The notes: a model not told the origin generated them from the letters alone. DNA of 64,000 nucleotides from JAJVIP01 sp964405835 (GCA_964405835.1 CAYOPN010000001.1:58113-122112), one strand, 5' to 3'. Counted from the first letter of the stretch, positions 52,744-60,776 are shown. Made by a program: numbers and translations.

Positions 52744-53748
52744 TTAGGCGGTCCGGCGAAGCGCCACGACCGTAATGCTGATGCACGATAACAACAATGT
52801 TATGGAATAAACCAGCAGCACCACTTCGCGCTGGCCCCAACCGGCGTCAAGCAGCCGGTGATGAAAATGCCCGCGATCCGGCGCAAACGGGTTCTGCTTA
52901 TTGAGAAGCCGGCGGCCAAACGCGACCGCCATGTCCGTGACCGGCACCGCCACCAAAATAAAAGGAATCACCAGCACCGCGAAGATGGTGGTCTTAAAAG
53001 CGCCGATCACCGCGATGCACGCGATCAAAAATCCCATGCTGAGCGAACCGCTGTCGCCCATGAAAACTTTTGCCGGATAAAAATTGTACACAAGGAACCC
53101 CAAGGCGCCGCCGCACAAAGCCGCCGCGATAATGCCGGTGAGGCGCATCTGGTGAAAAAAAAGCACCGAGCGCCCGCCCTCTTGAATGAGCGCGACCGAC
53201 AAGAAAGCGCCCGCCACAATCGCGGCCACGCCAGCCGCGAGCCCGTCCAAGCCGTCAATCAAATTAACCGCGTTCGAAAGGCCGACGATCCACAACACCG
53301 TCACGATCTGCATAAACCACAATGGAAAATTCGCGAACGCTTCAAAACCGGGAATGGACAGACCGTAGATGCGCACCCCGTAGGTCATGGCGACGTAAGC
53401 CGCGATGATTTGAAAAAGGAATTTCATGCCGGCCTTCACGGGACGCCGGTCGTCAACAAGACCGACGATAAACAAGAGCAGCGTGCCGAACAGAATGCCC
53501 GCCAATTGCTCGCCAAGGTTTAGCGTGAAGAGGACTTTTTTCTTGCGGAGGATGCCTTGGCTAAAAGAAAGGAGTTTTGTGAACGCCGGGGAATACCACC
53601 ACACCGCCAAAATGCCCGCAAAAAAACCGGCCATGATGCCGATGCCGCCCCACCGCGGCCGCGGTTCCAAATGCACTTTGCGCGGGTCCACCGCGTCCAT
53701 CACGCCATACTTCTTCGCGAGCCAAATGCTGACCGGCGTCACTATCAA
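52744..53748 (-). CDS. WecA/TagO-like undecaprenyl-phosphate sugar-phosphate transferase
   Basis: 334 residues from the first standard start (TTG), with about ten hydrophobic segments. Family signatures: VGLVDDRRPVKAG, SNAVNLIDGLDGLAAG, YNFYPAKVFMGDSGSLSMG and DRGHFHHRLLDAGW. These proteins transfer a GlcNAc-1-P-type sugar phosphate to undecaprenyl phosphate at the inner membrane. The HFHHRLLD motif and the adjacent wecB favour the WecA/TagO group over MraY. The TTG start truncates the expected first membrane helix. In-frame codons back to 53808 encode LKIIRLYLIAFAVSLIVAL, which completes it, but offer no ATG, GTG or TTG. AAGGA lies nine bases before an ATA at 53794-53796, so a rare start codon is possible. 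Confidence 0.92.
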   Translation of the reverse strand: MIVTPVSIWLAKKYGVMDAVDPRKVHLEPRPRWGGIGIMAGFFAGILAVWWYSPAFTKLLSFSQGILRKKKVLFTLNLGEQLAGILFGTLLLFIVGLVDDRRPVKAGMKFLFQIIAAYVAMTYGVRIYGLSIPGFEAFANFPLWFMQIVTVLWIVGLSNAVNLIDGLDGLAAGVAAIVAGAFLSVALIQEGGRSVLFFHQMRLTGIIAAALCGGALGFLVYNFYPAKVFMGDSGSLSMGFLIACIAVIGAFKTTIFAVLVIPFILVAVPVTDMAVAFGRRLLNKQNPFAPDRGHFHHRLLDAGWGQREVVLLVYSITLLLSCISITVVALRRTA

Positions 53749-53792
53749 CGCGACGATCAGGGAAACGGCAAACGCGATGAGGTAAAGACGGA

Positions 53793-55043
53793 TTATTTTG
53801 AGTGGTCCTTATAGATCGGGAATTTGGCGCAAAGTTTTTTGACGTCGGCGCGGATCTGCGCGAGCTTTTTCGGATTGTCTTTGTTGTCGAGCGCCGCCGA
53901 AATCCAGTTGCCGATCTGGATGAATTCTTTTGTCTTCATGCCGCGCGTGGTGACCGCCGGAGAACCCAGACGAATGCCCGAAGCGATAAACGGCTTCTGC
54001 GGATCAAACGGGATCGCGTTCTTGTTGGTCGTGATGCCGGCCAAGCTCAACACGGCCTCGGCTTCTTTGCCGGTGATGTTTTTCGGACGCAGATCAACGA
54101 GGAACATGTGGCAGTCGGTCCCGCCGGTCACAATGCGCAGGCCGTTTTTTGCGAGCGTCTCCGCCAATGTCTTGGCGTTCTCTTTCACTTGTTTCTGATA
54201 GACCTTGAAGCTGGGTTTGAGCGCTTCACCAAAAGCGATCGCTTTCGCGGCGATCACATGCATGAGCGGTCCCCCCTGGTCGCCCGGGAACAACGCACGG
54301 TCGATGTCGGCCTGGTATTTCTGTTTGCAAAGAATGAGGCCGCCACGCGGGCCGCGCAGCGTTTTGTGGGTGGTGGTCGTCACGACGTCGGCGTAGGGGA
54401 CCGGAGACGGATAAAGACCCGCCACAATGAGTCCCGCGTAATGCGCCACATCCGCCATCAGGATTGCGCCGACATTGTCGGCAATTTTCCGGAAACGCGC
54501 CCAGTCAAACTCCCGCGCGTAGGCCGAAGCGCCGATGCAAAGCAGTTTCGGCTGGTGCGCTTTCGCCAGGTTCTCGGCCTGTTCGTAATCGATGAGCTCG
54601 GTTTTTTCCGAAACACCGAAACCGACCACGTTGAAATATTTTCCAGAGAAATTGAGAGGATGACCGTGGGACAGATGCCCTCCGTGCGCGAGTTGGAGCC
54701 CCATGATCGTGTCGCCGGGTTGCAGGAACGTCATCAACACGGCGATGTTCGCCTGCGTGCCCGAATGCGGCTGCACGTTCGCGTGCTCGGCGCCGAAAAG
54801 TTTTTTCGCGCGCTCTACCGCGAGGGTTTCAACGATGTCCACTTTCTCACAACCGCCGTAATAGCGTTTGCCCGGGTATCCTTCGGCGTATTTGTTCGTC
54901 ATCACGCAGCCCTGAGCTTCCATCACGGCCTCGGATGTCAAATTTTCGGAGGCGATAAGCTCCAGCCCCTCTTGCTGCCGTTCCACTTCTTCCTTGATCG
55001 CCTTATAAACCGGCGCGTCCTGCTTCTTTATCTTGTTGTACAC
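53793..55043 (-). CDS. glyA: Serine hydroxymethyltransferase
   Basis: 416 residues, full length. This PLP enzyme converts serine and THF to glycine and 5,10-methylene-THF. Motifs: ELIASENLTSEAVMEAQG, NKYAEGYPGKRYYGG, NVQPHSGTQAN, HGGHLSHGHP, DVAHYAGLIVAG and VTTTTHKTLRGPRGG, with the PLP lysine at Lys227. The start is GTG, with GGGAG five to ten bases upstream. The leader DNA is a large nested inverted repeat (55059-55147). Its product feeds the substrate of FolD, encoded in the same block. Confidence 0.97.
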   Translation of the reverse strand: MYNKIKKQDAPVYKAIKEEVERQQEGLELIASENLTSEAVMEAQGCVMTNKYAEGYPGKRYYGGCEKVDIVETLAVERAKKLFGAEHANVQPHSGTQANIAVLMTFLQPGDTIMGLQLAHGGHLSHGHPLNFSGKYFNVVGFGVSEKTELIDYEQAENLAKAHQPKLLCIGASAYAREFDWARFRKIADNVGAILMADVAHYAGLIVAGLYPSPVPYADVVTTTTHKTLRGPRGGLILCKQKYQADIDRALFPGDQGGPLMHVIAAKAIAFGEALKPSFKVYQKQVKENAKTLAETLAKNGLRIVTGGTDCHMFLVDLRPKNITGKEAEAVLSLAGITTNKNAIPFDPQKPFIASGIRLGSPAVTTRGMKTKEFIQIGNWISAALDNKDNPKKLAQIRADVKKLCAKFPIYKDHSK

Positions 55044-55058
55044 GTGTTCTCCCTATTC

Positions 55059-55147
55059 GTCATCCCGGCGAAAGCCGGGATCCAGGTTTTAAACATATTT
55101 TTAAAATCTGGTTTACGACCTGGGCCCCGGCTTTCGCCGGGGTGACG
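55059..55147. repeat. Nested inverted repeat between the phosphatase gene and glyA
   Basis: The outer arms at 55059-55086 and 55119-55147 are near-perfect reverse complements. Each contains its own hairpin, CCCGGCGAAAGCCGGG or a close variant. Inside lie CCAGGTTTTAAA and TTTAAAATCTGG, a second palindrome. The CGTCATCCCGGCGAAAGCC word resembles dispersed repeats described from many bacterial genomes. It covers the whole gap and could act as terminator, transcript stabiliser or both. Confidence 0.85.
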
Positions 55148-55149
55148 GA

Positions 55150-55599
55150 CTATATTTTCTTCAAAATCTTTCCGATGGCATTTTCGATTTCAGCCAAAAC
55201 TTTTTTATACGTCGGCAGCGGATATCCATAGGGATCCAATATTCCATCCCGGTCCGTCCCGGTGCCCGCGTACGTGTTGAGCACGTGGGTTTTCCCGGCC
55301 GCTTCCGGAAACCGGTCAATCACACGCTGCTTGTGCCCGGAATCCATCGCCAAAATTAAATCCGCCCAATCCACCAACTTTTGAGTCATCGGTTGCGCCG
55401 TGTGCGTGATGTCTTCGATGCCGTATTCTTCCAGCGCGCGCTGCGCGTCACTCGTCGCGCCGTAACCGGTCTCGGCCGCCACGCCGGCGGAAGCGACATG
55501 AATGTTCTTCACACCCGCCTCGGCCAGTCGCTTGCGCAGCAAATGTTCGGCCATCGGACTTCGGCAAATGTTACCGGTGCAAACAAATAGGATATTCAA
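55150..55599 (-). CDS. Low-molecular-weight protein-tyrosine phosphatase family protein
   Basis: 149 residues. The P-loop VCTGNICRSPMAEHLL carries the CX5R motif with Cys7 and Arg13. The general-acid segment ILDPYGYPLPTYK has Asp122 followed by Pro. Bacterial members dephosphorylate tyrosine kinases of capsule export or, like YwlE, act as arginine phosphatases; the choice cannot be made here. The TTG start overlaps the TsaC-like stop (TTGA), with GAGG four bases upstream. In Bacillus ywlC (Sua5), ywlE and glyA occur in the same order, so the cluster is conserved synteny with genes missing in between. Confidence 0.92.
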   Translation of the reverse strand: MNILFVCTGNICRSPMAEHLLRKRLAEAGVKNIHVASAGVAAETGYGATSDAQRALEEYGIEDITHTAQPMTQKLVDWADLILAMDSGHKQRVIDRFPEAAGKTHVLNTYAGTGTDRDGILDPYGYPLPTYKKVLAEIENAIGKILKKI

Positions 55600-56228
55600 A
55601 GCGCCTCGAGGATGTTTTGTTTCGGTATCGCGCCCTCGCGCAAAACCGAGAATGGAAAATGCGTCACGTCCACGATCGTTGACTCTTTTCCAAGCGCGCA
55701 GCGCCCGCCGTCAATGATCACATCGACCTCGTCTTGAAAAATTTTTCGCGCCTGGGACCCGAGCTTGATCGATGGCCGCGTGGACGGGTTCGCGGAAGTC
55801 ACCGCCAGCGGAAAAGGCAGCGATTCCAACAATTGGTTGACCAAAGGATTTTTCGGGATCCGCACCGCGATGGTGTCTTTACCGCGCGTGGCGTTCAGCG
55901 CCAACGGACCGGTTTTGAACACGAGCGTCAATGCGCCCGGCCAAAACGCTTTTGTCAAAGATCTGGCTTCCGGCAGAATTTCCTTCGCCACAAGCGGCAA
56001 CTGTTCCACGTCCGCCAAGAAAACCGGCAGCGGCTTCGAATAACTGCGGCCTTTCACGCGGTACACCTCTTGCACGCCATGCGCGTTAAACGCGTTGCAC
56101 GCAAGACCGTAGACCGTGTCGGTCGGAAACACCACCAGGCCGCCGGCCGCTAGCCTTTCCAGGCAAAGATGCAGTTCGCCGCGGCTAAGCCCGCGTTTTT
56201 TAAGTGCGATAACCTGCGTTGATACCAA
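55596..56228 (-). CDS. tsaC: Threonylcarbamoyl-AMP synthase (TsaC/Sua5/YrdC family)
   Basis: About 210 residues with a single YrdC domain, closer in length to TsaC than to two-domain Sua5. It makes threonylcarbamoyl-AMP for the t6A37 tRNA modification. Motifs: GGLVVFPTDTVYGLACNA, VYRVKGRSYSKPLPVFL, FWPGALTLVF, IAVRIPKNP, AVTSANPSTRPS and GKESTIVDVT. The start is uncertain. A TTG at 56226-56228 is used, overlapping argJ by 29 bases, without a clear Shine-Dalgarno; the frame stays open upstream into argJ to 56291. Confidence 0.9.
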   Translation of the reverse strand: MVSTQVIALKKRGLSRGELHLCLERLAAGGLVVFPTDTVYGLACNAFNAHGVQEVYRVKGRSYSKPLPVFLADVEQLPLVAKEILPEARSLTKAFWPGALTLVFKTGPLALNATRGKDTIAVRIPKNPLVNQLLESLPFPLAVTSANPSTRPSIKLGSQARKIFQDEVDVIIDGGRCALGKESTIVDVTHFPFSVLREGAIPKQNILEAL

Positions 56229-57444
56229 CGTATTGGCCAGTAAAGTCGCAGGTCTTGTAATGGGACCATTCTTTGCCAAGGCCCAGATCAACCCGGATCA
56301 CGATCTTTTTGTTCTGCATGTAGCGGATCGCCTGTGGTTCCGAGAACGGCGCTTCGGTGCCGCCGACACAAACCAGAATATCGCCGAGCCAGATGCGGAC
56401 TTTGGATTGCTCAAACTTGACACCGGAGCGGCCCATCGCGGCCAGCACGCGGCCCCAGTTCGGGTCGGCGCCATGGCAGGCGGTTTTCACGAGCGGCGAT
56501 GAAGCGATCACGGCCGCCATTTTCCGCGCCGACTCTTCGCTCTTCGCATGCTCCACATAAATCTCGACCATCCGGGAAGCGCCTTCGCCGTCCATGGCGA
56601 TCGCGGTCGTTAATTTTTCACAAACCTCATGCAACGAGGCCCGGAAGGTTTCATAGGCCCGCTCGTGCATCGTTTTGATTTCGGGCGCGCCGGACGCGCC
56701 GTTCGCGAGCACGCTCACAAAATCATTGGTCGACGTGTCACCGTCCACGCTCACGCAATTGAACGTTTTGTCGGCCACCCATTCGAGCGCGCGCTGCATA
56801 AGCGGCGATTTGATGTTGGCGTCGGTCAGGATAAACACCAGCATGGTCGCGTGCAATTGACCATTGGGGCCGCGCAAATCCGGATGGATCATGCCCGAGC
56901 CTTTCGCGCAGGCCCACATGCGCACCGAATGACCACCGATCTGGAACGTGGTCTCGGCGATTTTGATTTTCGTGTCGGTCGTCATGATCGCTTCGGCCGC
57001 CAGATGGCCTTCGTTGATGTTGTCGGCTTCGCCGGATTTGATCACGTCGACCATCCGATCGACGCCCTTGTGATATTTTTTGAGATCAATGCGCGTGCCG
57101 ATGACGCCGGTCGATGCCACCCAGACTTCGTCCTTGGACACAGCGAGGCCTTCGGCCACCCAGGCGGTGGACGTGATTGCGTCTTTAAGTCCCGGCTCGC
57201 CAGTGGCGGCGTTGGCCGAACCGGAATTGACGACGACAGCCCGCACGCGGCCTTTCGTCTTGAGCAGCCGTTCTTGCGTGAGCAGGATCGGCGCCGCTTT
57301 GACCTGGCTGTTCGTGAACACGGCCGCGCCATTGGCCGGCACGTGCGTCACAAAGAGCGCCATGTCTTTCTTGTTTTTCTTTTTCGAAAGACCGGCACTA
57401 AGACCGGTCGCGGAAAAACCGCGCGGCCAACTAATCGATTTCAT
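56200..57444 (-). CDS. argJ: Bifunctional glutamate N-acetyltransferase / amino-acid acetyltransferase
   Basis: 414 residues. ArgJ recycles the acetyl group in arginine biosynthesis and self-cleaves before a conserved Thr. The cleavage site is visible as GQLHATMLVFILTDA; upstream are AVVVNSGSANAATG and VASTGVIGTRI, and downstream VDGDTSTND and ADPNWGRVLAAMGRSG. The ATG at 57442-57444 has GGAGG six bases upstream; nine earlier codons are ignored. Just upstream is an AT-rich palindrome (57455-57524). argC is two genes upstream; argB and argD are not in the window. Confidence 0.96.
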   Translation of the reverse strand: MKSISWPRGFSATGLSAGLSKKKNKKDMALFVTHVPANGAAVFTNSQVKAAPILLTQERLLKTKGRVRAVVVNSGSANAATGEPGLKDAITSTAWVAEGLAVSKDEVWVASTGVIGTRIDLKKYHKGVDRMVDVIKSGEADNINEGHLAAEAIMTTDTKIKIAETTFQIGGHSVRMWACAKGSGMIHPDLRGPNGQLHATMLVFILTDANIKSPLMQRALEWVADKTFNCVSVDGDTSTNDFVSVLANGASGAPEIKTMHERAYETFRASLHEVCEKLTTAIAMDGEGASRMVEIYVEHAKSEESARKMAAVIASSPLVKTACHGADPNWGRVLAAMGRSGVKFEQSKVRIWLGDILVCVGGTEAPFSEPQAIRYMQNKKIVIRVDLGLGKEWSHYKTCDFTGQYVGINAGYRT

Positions 57445-57454
57445 TAGAAACCTC

Positions 57455-57524
57455 CAATCATCAAGTACCAAGCTTCAAATCCCAATAGATTTATTGGAAT
57501 TTGGTATTTGAGAATTGATGATTG
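57455..57524. repeat. AT-rich imperfect palindrome (copy 2 of a dispersed family)
   Basis: The ends CAATCATCAA (57455) and TTGATGATTG (to 57524) are reverse complements, and the arms continue with gaps to a central stem, CCAATA-GATT-TATTGG, at 57482-57497. It fills the gap between the zinc-ribbon gene and argJ. The outer 10-12 bases match the palindrome at 224-301, while the interior differs. Confidence 0.75.
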
Positions 57525-57528
57525 AGAA

Positions 57529-57918
57529 TTAACGTTCATCCGCATACGGAGAATCCCCGTCGATCACGGAATGCCGGCGGCCGTGGTGACGGTTGTGATG
57601 ACGGTCGCGATCGTTGTGATGATTATTTTGGTTGTGCTGATGACGGTTCTGGTTGCCTTGGTTTTGTCCACCTCCGCCACCACCGCCTCCACCGTGACCA
57701 CGACCGCGGCGGCGCATGCGGGAACGCACTTTCTTGCGGCATTTGGGGCAGCGCTTGGGTTCGGTGAATCCTTTGGACTTAAAGAAGGCCTGCTCGCCGG
57801 CGTCGAAAACGAAGCTGGAGTTACAGTCCTCGCAATGCAGCATCTTGTCGCCGGGCTGCAACGCTTTGGGTCCCGACGACAATCCGAACAAACTTTTTAA
57901 GGCTGAAAAAAAACTCAT
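57529..57918 (-). CDS. Zinc-ribbon protein with Gly/His/Asn-rich tail
   Basis: 129 residues. Residues about 24-70 form a probable treble-clef zinc ribbon: CEDCNSSFVFDAGEQAFFKS, then KGFTEPKRCPKC, with two CxxC pairs and the EQxFF..KGF..P.RCP.C pattern. A basic stretch (RKKVRSRMRRRGRG) leads to a low-complexity tail of nine consecutive Gly followed by His/Asn/Gln repeats. The core family is of unknown function. The basic and poly-Gly tail suggests nucleic-acid association, as in RNA-binding proteins, which is inference. AGGAG lies six bases before the ATG. It sits between argC and argJ, 27 bases after argC. Confidence 0.85.
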   Translation of the reverse strand: MSFFSALKSLFGLSSGPKALQPGDKMLHCEDCNSSFVFDAGEQAFFKSKGFTEPKRCPKCRKKVRSRMRRRGRGHGGGGGGGGGQNQGNQNRHQHNQNNHHNDRDRHHNRHHGRRHSVIDGDSPYADER

Positions 57919-57945
57919 TTGAATCTCCTGTTCGATAAACAGGAA

Positions 57946-58968
57946 TCACAGCAGGCCTTCGGTTTCCGGTCGTCTAAAACAAATGTTCATGTTCTGAACG
58001 GCTTGTCCCGCCGCGCCTTTGACCAAGTTGTCGATGGCGGCGAAAACAATAACACGGTTCGTCCGGGCGTCCTGGGTGATCCCGATATCGCAATAATTAG
58101 AATGAACGACGTTTTTCGTTTGTGGGAGCTCGCCTTCCGGCAAAATGCGCACGAAGGGCTCCCGCTCATAAAAACGGGCAAAGAGCGAGCGTAGCTCCGC
58201 CGTTTTCATGGGTTTTTTCAGTGTGGCGTAGAGCGCCGACATAATTCCGCGCGGCATGGGAATTAAATGCGGAGAGAACGTGAGCGCCAGGGAAACACGA
58301 GACAAGCGTCCGAGCATGGTCTCGATTTCCGGTTGATGACGGTGACGGGCAACGCTGTAAGCCTTCAGGTTCCCGTCCACCTCGCAATACATATAGTCCG
58401 AGGTGATTTTTTTGCCGGCGCCGGAGACGCCGGACTTCGCATCGACGATGAAACTTTTTGGATCGACGATAAGCGGTTTGACGAGCGGCGCGCCAGAAAG
58501 GATCGCGGCGGTCGCGTAGCAACCGGGGTTCGACACCAAGGTCGTTTTCCGGACTTGATCGCGGAACAATTCGGGCAAACCGTAGGCGGCGGTCTTCAGC
58601 AGCACGGGAGCGGTGTGCGTTTCGTTGTACCACGTCTTGTACATAGCGGCGGTGGGCAAACGGAAATCTCCGGACAAGTCGATGACTTTCACGCCCGCCT
58701 TCACCAGCTGGGAATTGGGTTTGATGCCGACCTCGGCGGGAAAACAAGAGAACACCACGTCCGAGTCCTTCGCCAGCTGTTTCACGTCCGACTTCACGAA
58801 GTTTTTCGTGACCCGGCCCCGCAATTCCGGATGAACGGACGCGACCGGTTTTCCAAACGAAGATTCCGACGTCAGATGCTGGAGGGTAACAGCGGGATGC
58901 CGAAGCAGGATGTGGAGGAGTTCGCCGCCCGAATAACCGGTGGCGCCCATGATCGAGGCACGAATCAA
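57946..58968 (-). CDS. argC: N-acetyl-gamma-glutamyl-phosphate reductase
   Basis: 340 residues, full length. It performs the third step of arginine synthesis, the NADPH-dependent reduction of N-acetylglutamyl phosphate. Motifs: MGATGYSGGELLHILLRHP for nucleotide binding, VVFSCFPAEV, VIDLSGDFRL, YGLPELF, and SNPGCYATAAIL with the catalytic Cys150. The C-terminal HRHQPEIETML and FSPHLIPMPRGI blocks are also present. The TTG start overlaps the rsmI stop (TTGA), with GGAGAG upstream, so rsmI and argC are probably co-transcribed. Confidence 0.96.
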   Translation of the reverse strand: MIRASIMGATGYSGGELLHILLRHPAVTLQHLTSESSFGKPVASVHPELRGRVTKNFVKSDVKQLAKDSDVVFSCFPAEVGIKPNSQLVKAGVKVIDLSGDFRLPTAAMYKTWYNETHTAPVLLKTAAYGLPELFRDQVRKTTLVSNPGCYATAAILSGAPLVKPLIVDPKSFIVDAKSGVSGAGKKITSDYMYCEVDGNLKAYSVARHRHQPEIETMLGRLSRVSLALTFSPHLIPMPRGIMSALYATLKKPMKTAELRSLFARFYEREPFVRILPEGELPQTKNVVHSNYCDIGITQDARTNRVIVFAAIDNLVKGAAGQAVQNMNICFRRPETEGLL

Positions 58969-59705
58969 ACTTTTTCTCTCCTTATTACAATGACGACTTC
59001 CCCTTTTTCCGGACGCGAGGCCAACTGTTCAAGCACTTGGGCCGGCGTGCCGCGCAGGAATTCTTCGTGGAGCTTGGTCAATTCGCGGGCGACAACCACG
59101 TGGTGTTCCGGCGCTATTTCTTGAATCAATCGGAGCGTATCGGCCACGCGGAATGGGGACTCAAAAAGCACGAGGTTTTTACTTAATCCCATGGCCTCCT
59201 GCAACTCGCGTTTGGCCGGCCCGTTCCGTCGGGAAAGAAAGCCCAAAAACACAAATCCGTCGCCGGTAAAACCCGCCGCCGACAAGGCCGCGGTGACGGA
59301 GGAAGCGCCGGGAACCGGTACCACTTTGATCTGAGCCTGAATCACTTCGGCCACGAGCCGCGATCCCGGGTCGGAAATGGCCGGCGTGCCCGCATCGGTC
59401 ACCAGCGCCACCGACTTGCCGCCCTTCAACATATCGATGATTTTCCGTGAAGAAGGACCGTGGGTGTGCTCATCGTAACGGTGCAACGGTTTGCGGGTAC
59501 CCAGATGGCTAAGCAGGACTTCGGTGCGACGGGTATCTTCGCAAGCTACCACATCCACCGCTTTCAGCGTTTCAACCGCGCGCAACGTGATATCGCCCAA
59601 ATTTCCAATCGGCGTGGCAACGATGAACAAAACGGGGTCAAGTCTGCGTTTTTCACTTTTCGAGATCTCGCTCGCTTCCTTCTCCCCACTTCTGTTATGC
59701 TCCAC
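58965..59705 (-). CDS. rsmI: 16S rRNA (cytidine1402-2'-O)-methyltransferase, 5' end overlapped by a mobile element
   Basis: 246 residues as read. RsmI methylates C1402 of 16S rRNA using SAM. Motifs: LFIVATPIGNLGDITLRAVE, VACEDTRRTEVLLSHLG, DAGTPAISDPGSRLV, VPVPGASSVTAALSAAGF and GFLSRR. The first 24 residues (from MEHNRSGEKE to RRLDP) are not conserved and are encoded by the left end of the transposase element, whose inverted repeat ends at 59634. The GTG at 59703-59705, with GGAGGG close upstream, would be supplied by the element. Without the element a TTG at 59629-59631 directly precedes FIVATPIGN and may be the ancestral start. Confidence 0.9.
   Translation of the reverse strand: MEHNRSGEKEASEISKSEKRRLDPVLFIVATPIGNLGDITLRAVETLKAVDVVACEDTRRTEVLLSHLGTRKPLHRYDEHTHGPSSRKIIDMLKGGKSVALVTDAGTPAISDPGSRLVAEVIQAQIKVVPVPGASSVTAALSAAGFTGDGFVFLGFLSRRNGPAKRELQEAMGLSKNLVLFESPFRVADTLRLIQEIAPEHHVVVARELTKLHEEFLRGTPAQVLEQLASRPEKGEVVIVIRREKV
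59634..59659 (+). repeat. Left 26-bp terminal inverted repeat of the element
   Basis: It begins GGGGTCAAGTCTGCG and ends at 59659, and is exactly the reverse complement of 60751-60776; the next outer and inner bases do not match. Read on the minus strand it encodes SEKRRLDP of the rsmI frame. Confidence 0.9.
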
Positions 59706-59773
59706 AAACCCTCCGCAAAACCCAATACATCGCTCCCCCTCCTCCCCTTGCGAAAAAATATGAGGAGCATGTC

Positions 59774-60757
59774 ATGTCTCGACCGCTACGCATTGAATAC
59801 CCTGGCGCCTTCTATCATGTTATGAACAGAGGCACGGAACGCAAACCGATTTTCCTGGATCCCCTCGAAGACCGGGCATTATTTCTTCGTGTTTTGGGAG
59901 AAGCGGCCGACTTATGGAAAATTCGAATTCACGCCTACTCTCTAATGGGTAACCACTACCATTTGTTAATCGAAACACCATTGCCCAATTTGAGCCGAGC
60001 AATGCGCCACATCGACGGCGTATATACGCAGCGATTAAATCGAAAAGTTGGGCGCGATGGCCCCCTGTTCCGCGGTCGGTTTAAATCCATTTTGGTGCAA
60101 AAAGAATCCTATTTCCTCGAGTTGGTGCGCTACATCCATCTGAACGGTGTTAGAGCCATGGAATATCCCGATCCTCGTCTGGACCCAAATTGTAGCCACA
60201 GCGAATATCTTGGAACAAAAATGAAAAAGCCTTGGCTAATGACCGAACTGGCTCTTTCATTTTTCGAACCGGACAAACCAGATGCGCACAAACGTTTGGA
60301 CGCGTATGTGCGGGCCGGCGTATCGAAGGAATTGGAGGATATATTGGCCAAAAAACAATGGCCTTCGATTTTGGGGCTCAAAGACTTCAAATTGGAAATA
60401 AAACAACGTTTCCGTTTGGCAAATCCGGCTCATCGGGAAAAACCTCAAGAGCGCGAATTGGCGGCAGTCGTGAAACTAGAACCAACTCATGTACTGGTCG
60501 AAGTTGCAAAAATGTTTGGCGTCCTTCTCTCTGATTTACAGAGATCAAGCAGTCGGATCCATTCGAATGCACGTCTCATAGCCATTCATTTGCTTCGCCA
60601 TACGTGTTACATGAGCTATGGCGAAATAGGAAAGGTGATGGGAGGAATAGGGAGCTCAGCGGTCTTGGGCAGATTGAAGCAAGTGCAAAACCGCAATTTA
60701 ATTGACGAAAAAATTCGACGAACAGTCAGGGATAAATTGGGAATCCAACTAAAGTGA
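59774..60757 (+). CDS. REP-associated tyrosine transposase (Y1_Tnp) with C-terminal DnaA-like domain
   Basis: 327 residues, the only plus-strand gene. It is an HUH single-strand transposase: the HxH metal site is SLMGNHYHLLIETP (His61, His63), and the catalytic tyrosine is Tyr120 in LVRYIHLN. RGPLFRGRFKSI-like DGPLFRGRFKSILV precedes it, as in RAYTs. Residues about 255-327 (CYMSYGEIGKVMGGIGSSAV and onward) resemble the DnaA C-terminal helix-turn-helix seen in long RAYT variants. GAGGAG lies six bases before the ATG. The frame appears intact. Its last codons and stop fall within the right inverted repeat. RAYTs are linked to spread of palindromic REP repeats, several kinds of which occur in this window. 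Confidence 0.95.
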   Translation: MSRPLRIEYPGAFYHVMNRGTERKPIFLDPLEDRALFLRVLGEAADLWKIRIHAYSLMGNHYHLLIETPLPNLSRAMRHIDGVYTQRLNRKVGRDGPLFRGRFKSILVQKESYFLELVRYIHLNGVRAMEYPDPRLDPNCSHSEYLGTKMKKPWLMTELALSFFEPDKPDAHKRLDAYVRAGVSKELEDILAKKQWPSILGLKDFKLEIKQRFRLANPAHREKPQERELAAVVKLEPTHVLVEVAKMFGVLLSDLQRSSSRIHSNARLIAIHLLRHTCYMSYGEIGKVMGGIGSSAVLGRLKQVQNRNLIDEKIRRTVRDKLGIQLK

Positions 60758-60776
60758 AAAACGCAGACTTGACCCC
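60751..60776 (+). repeat. Right 26-bp terminal inverted repeat of the element
   Basis: It ends ...CAGACTTGACCCC at 60776 and is the exact reverse complement of 59634-59659. It overlaps the transposase stop and meets the macB-like stop codon (60776-60778), providing that codon's final base. Confidence 0.9.

Larger units (their letters stand above)
59634..60776 (+). mobile_element. RAYT/Y1-transposase element with 26-bp inverted repeats
   Basis: A perfect 26-base inverted repeat (59634-59659 and 60751-60776, beginning GGGGTCAAGTCTGCG) bounds 1,143 bases holding one transposase gene. The right end supplies the last base of the macB-like stop codon; the left end runs into the rsmI reading frame. 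I see no target-site duplication, as expected for Y1 (HUH) transposases. Joining the flanks in silico gives a macB-like stop followed four bases later by TTG-TTC-ATC of rsmI. Confidence 0.85.

Noticed and set aside
53802..55145. Plus-strand 447-codon frame opposite glyA
   Set aside because: GlyA is full length with all motifs; the opposite frame is a shadow, however long.
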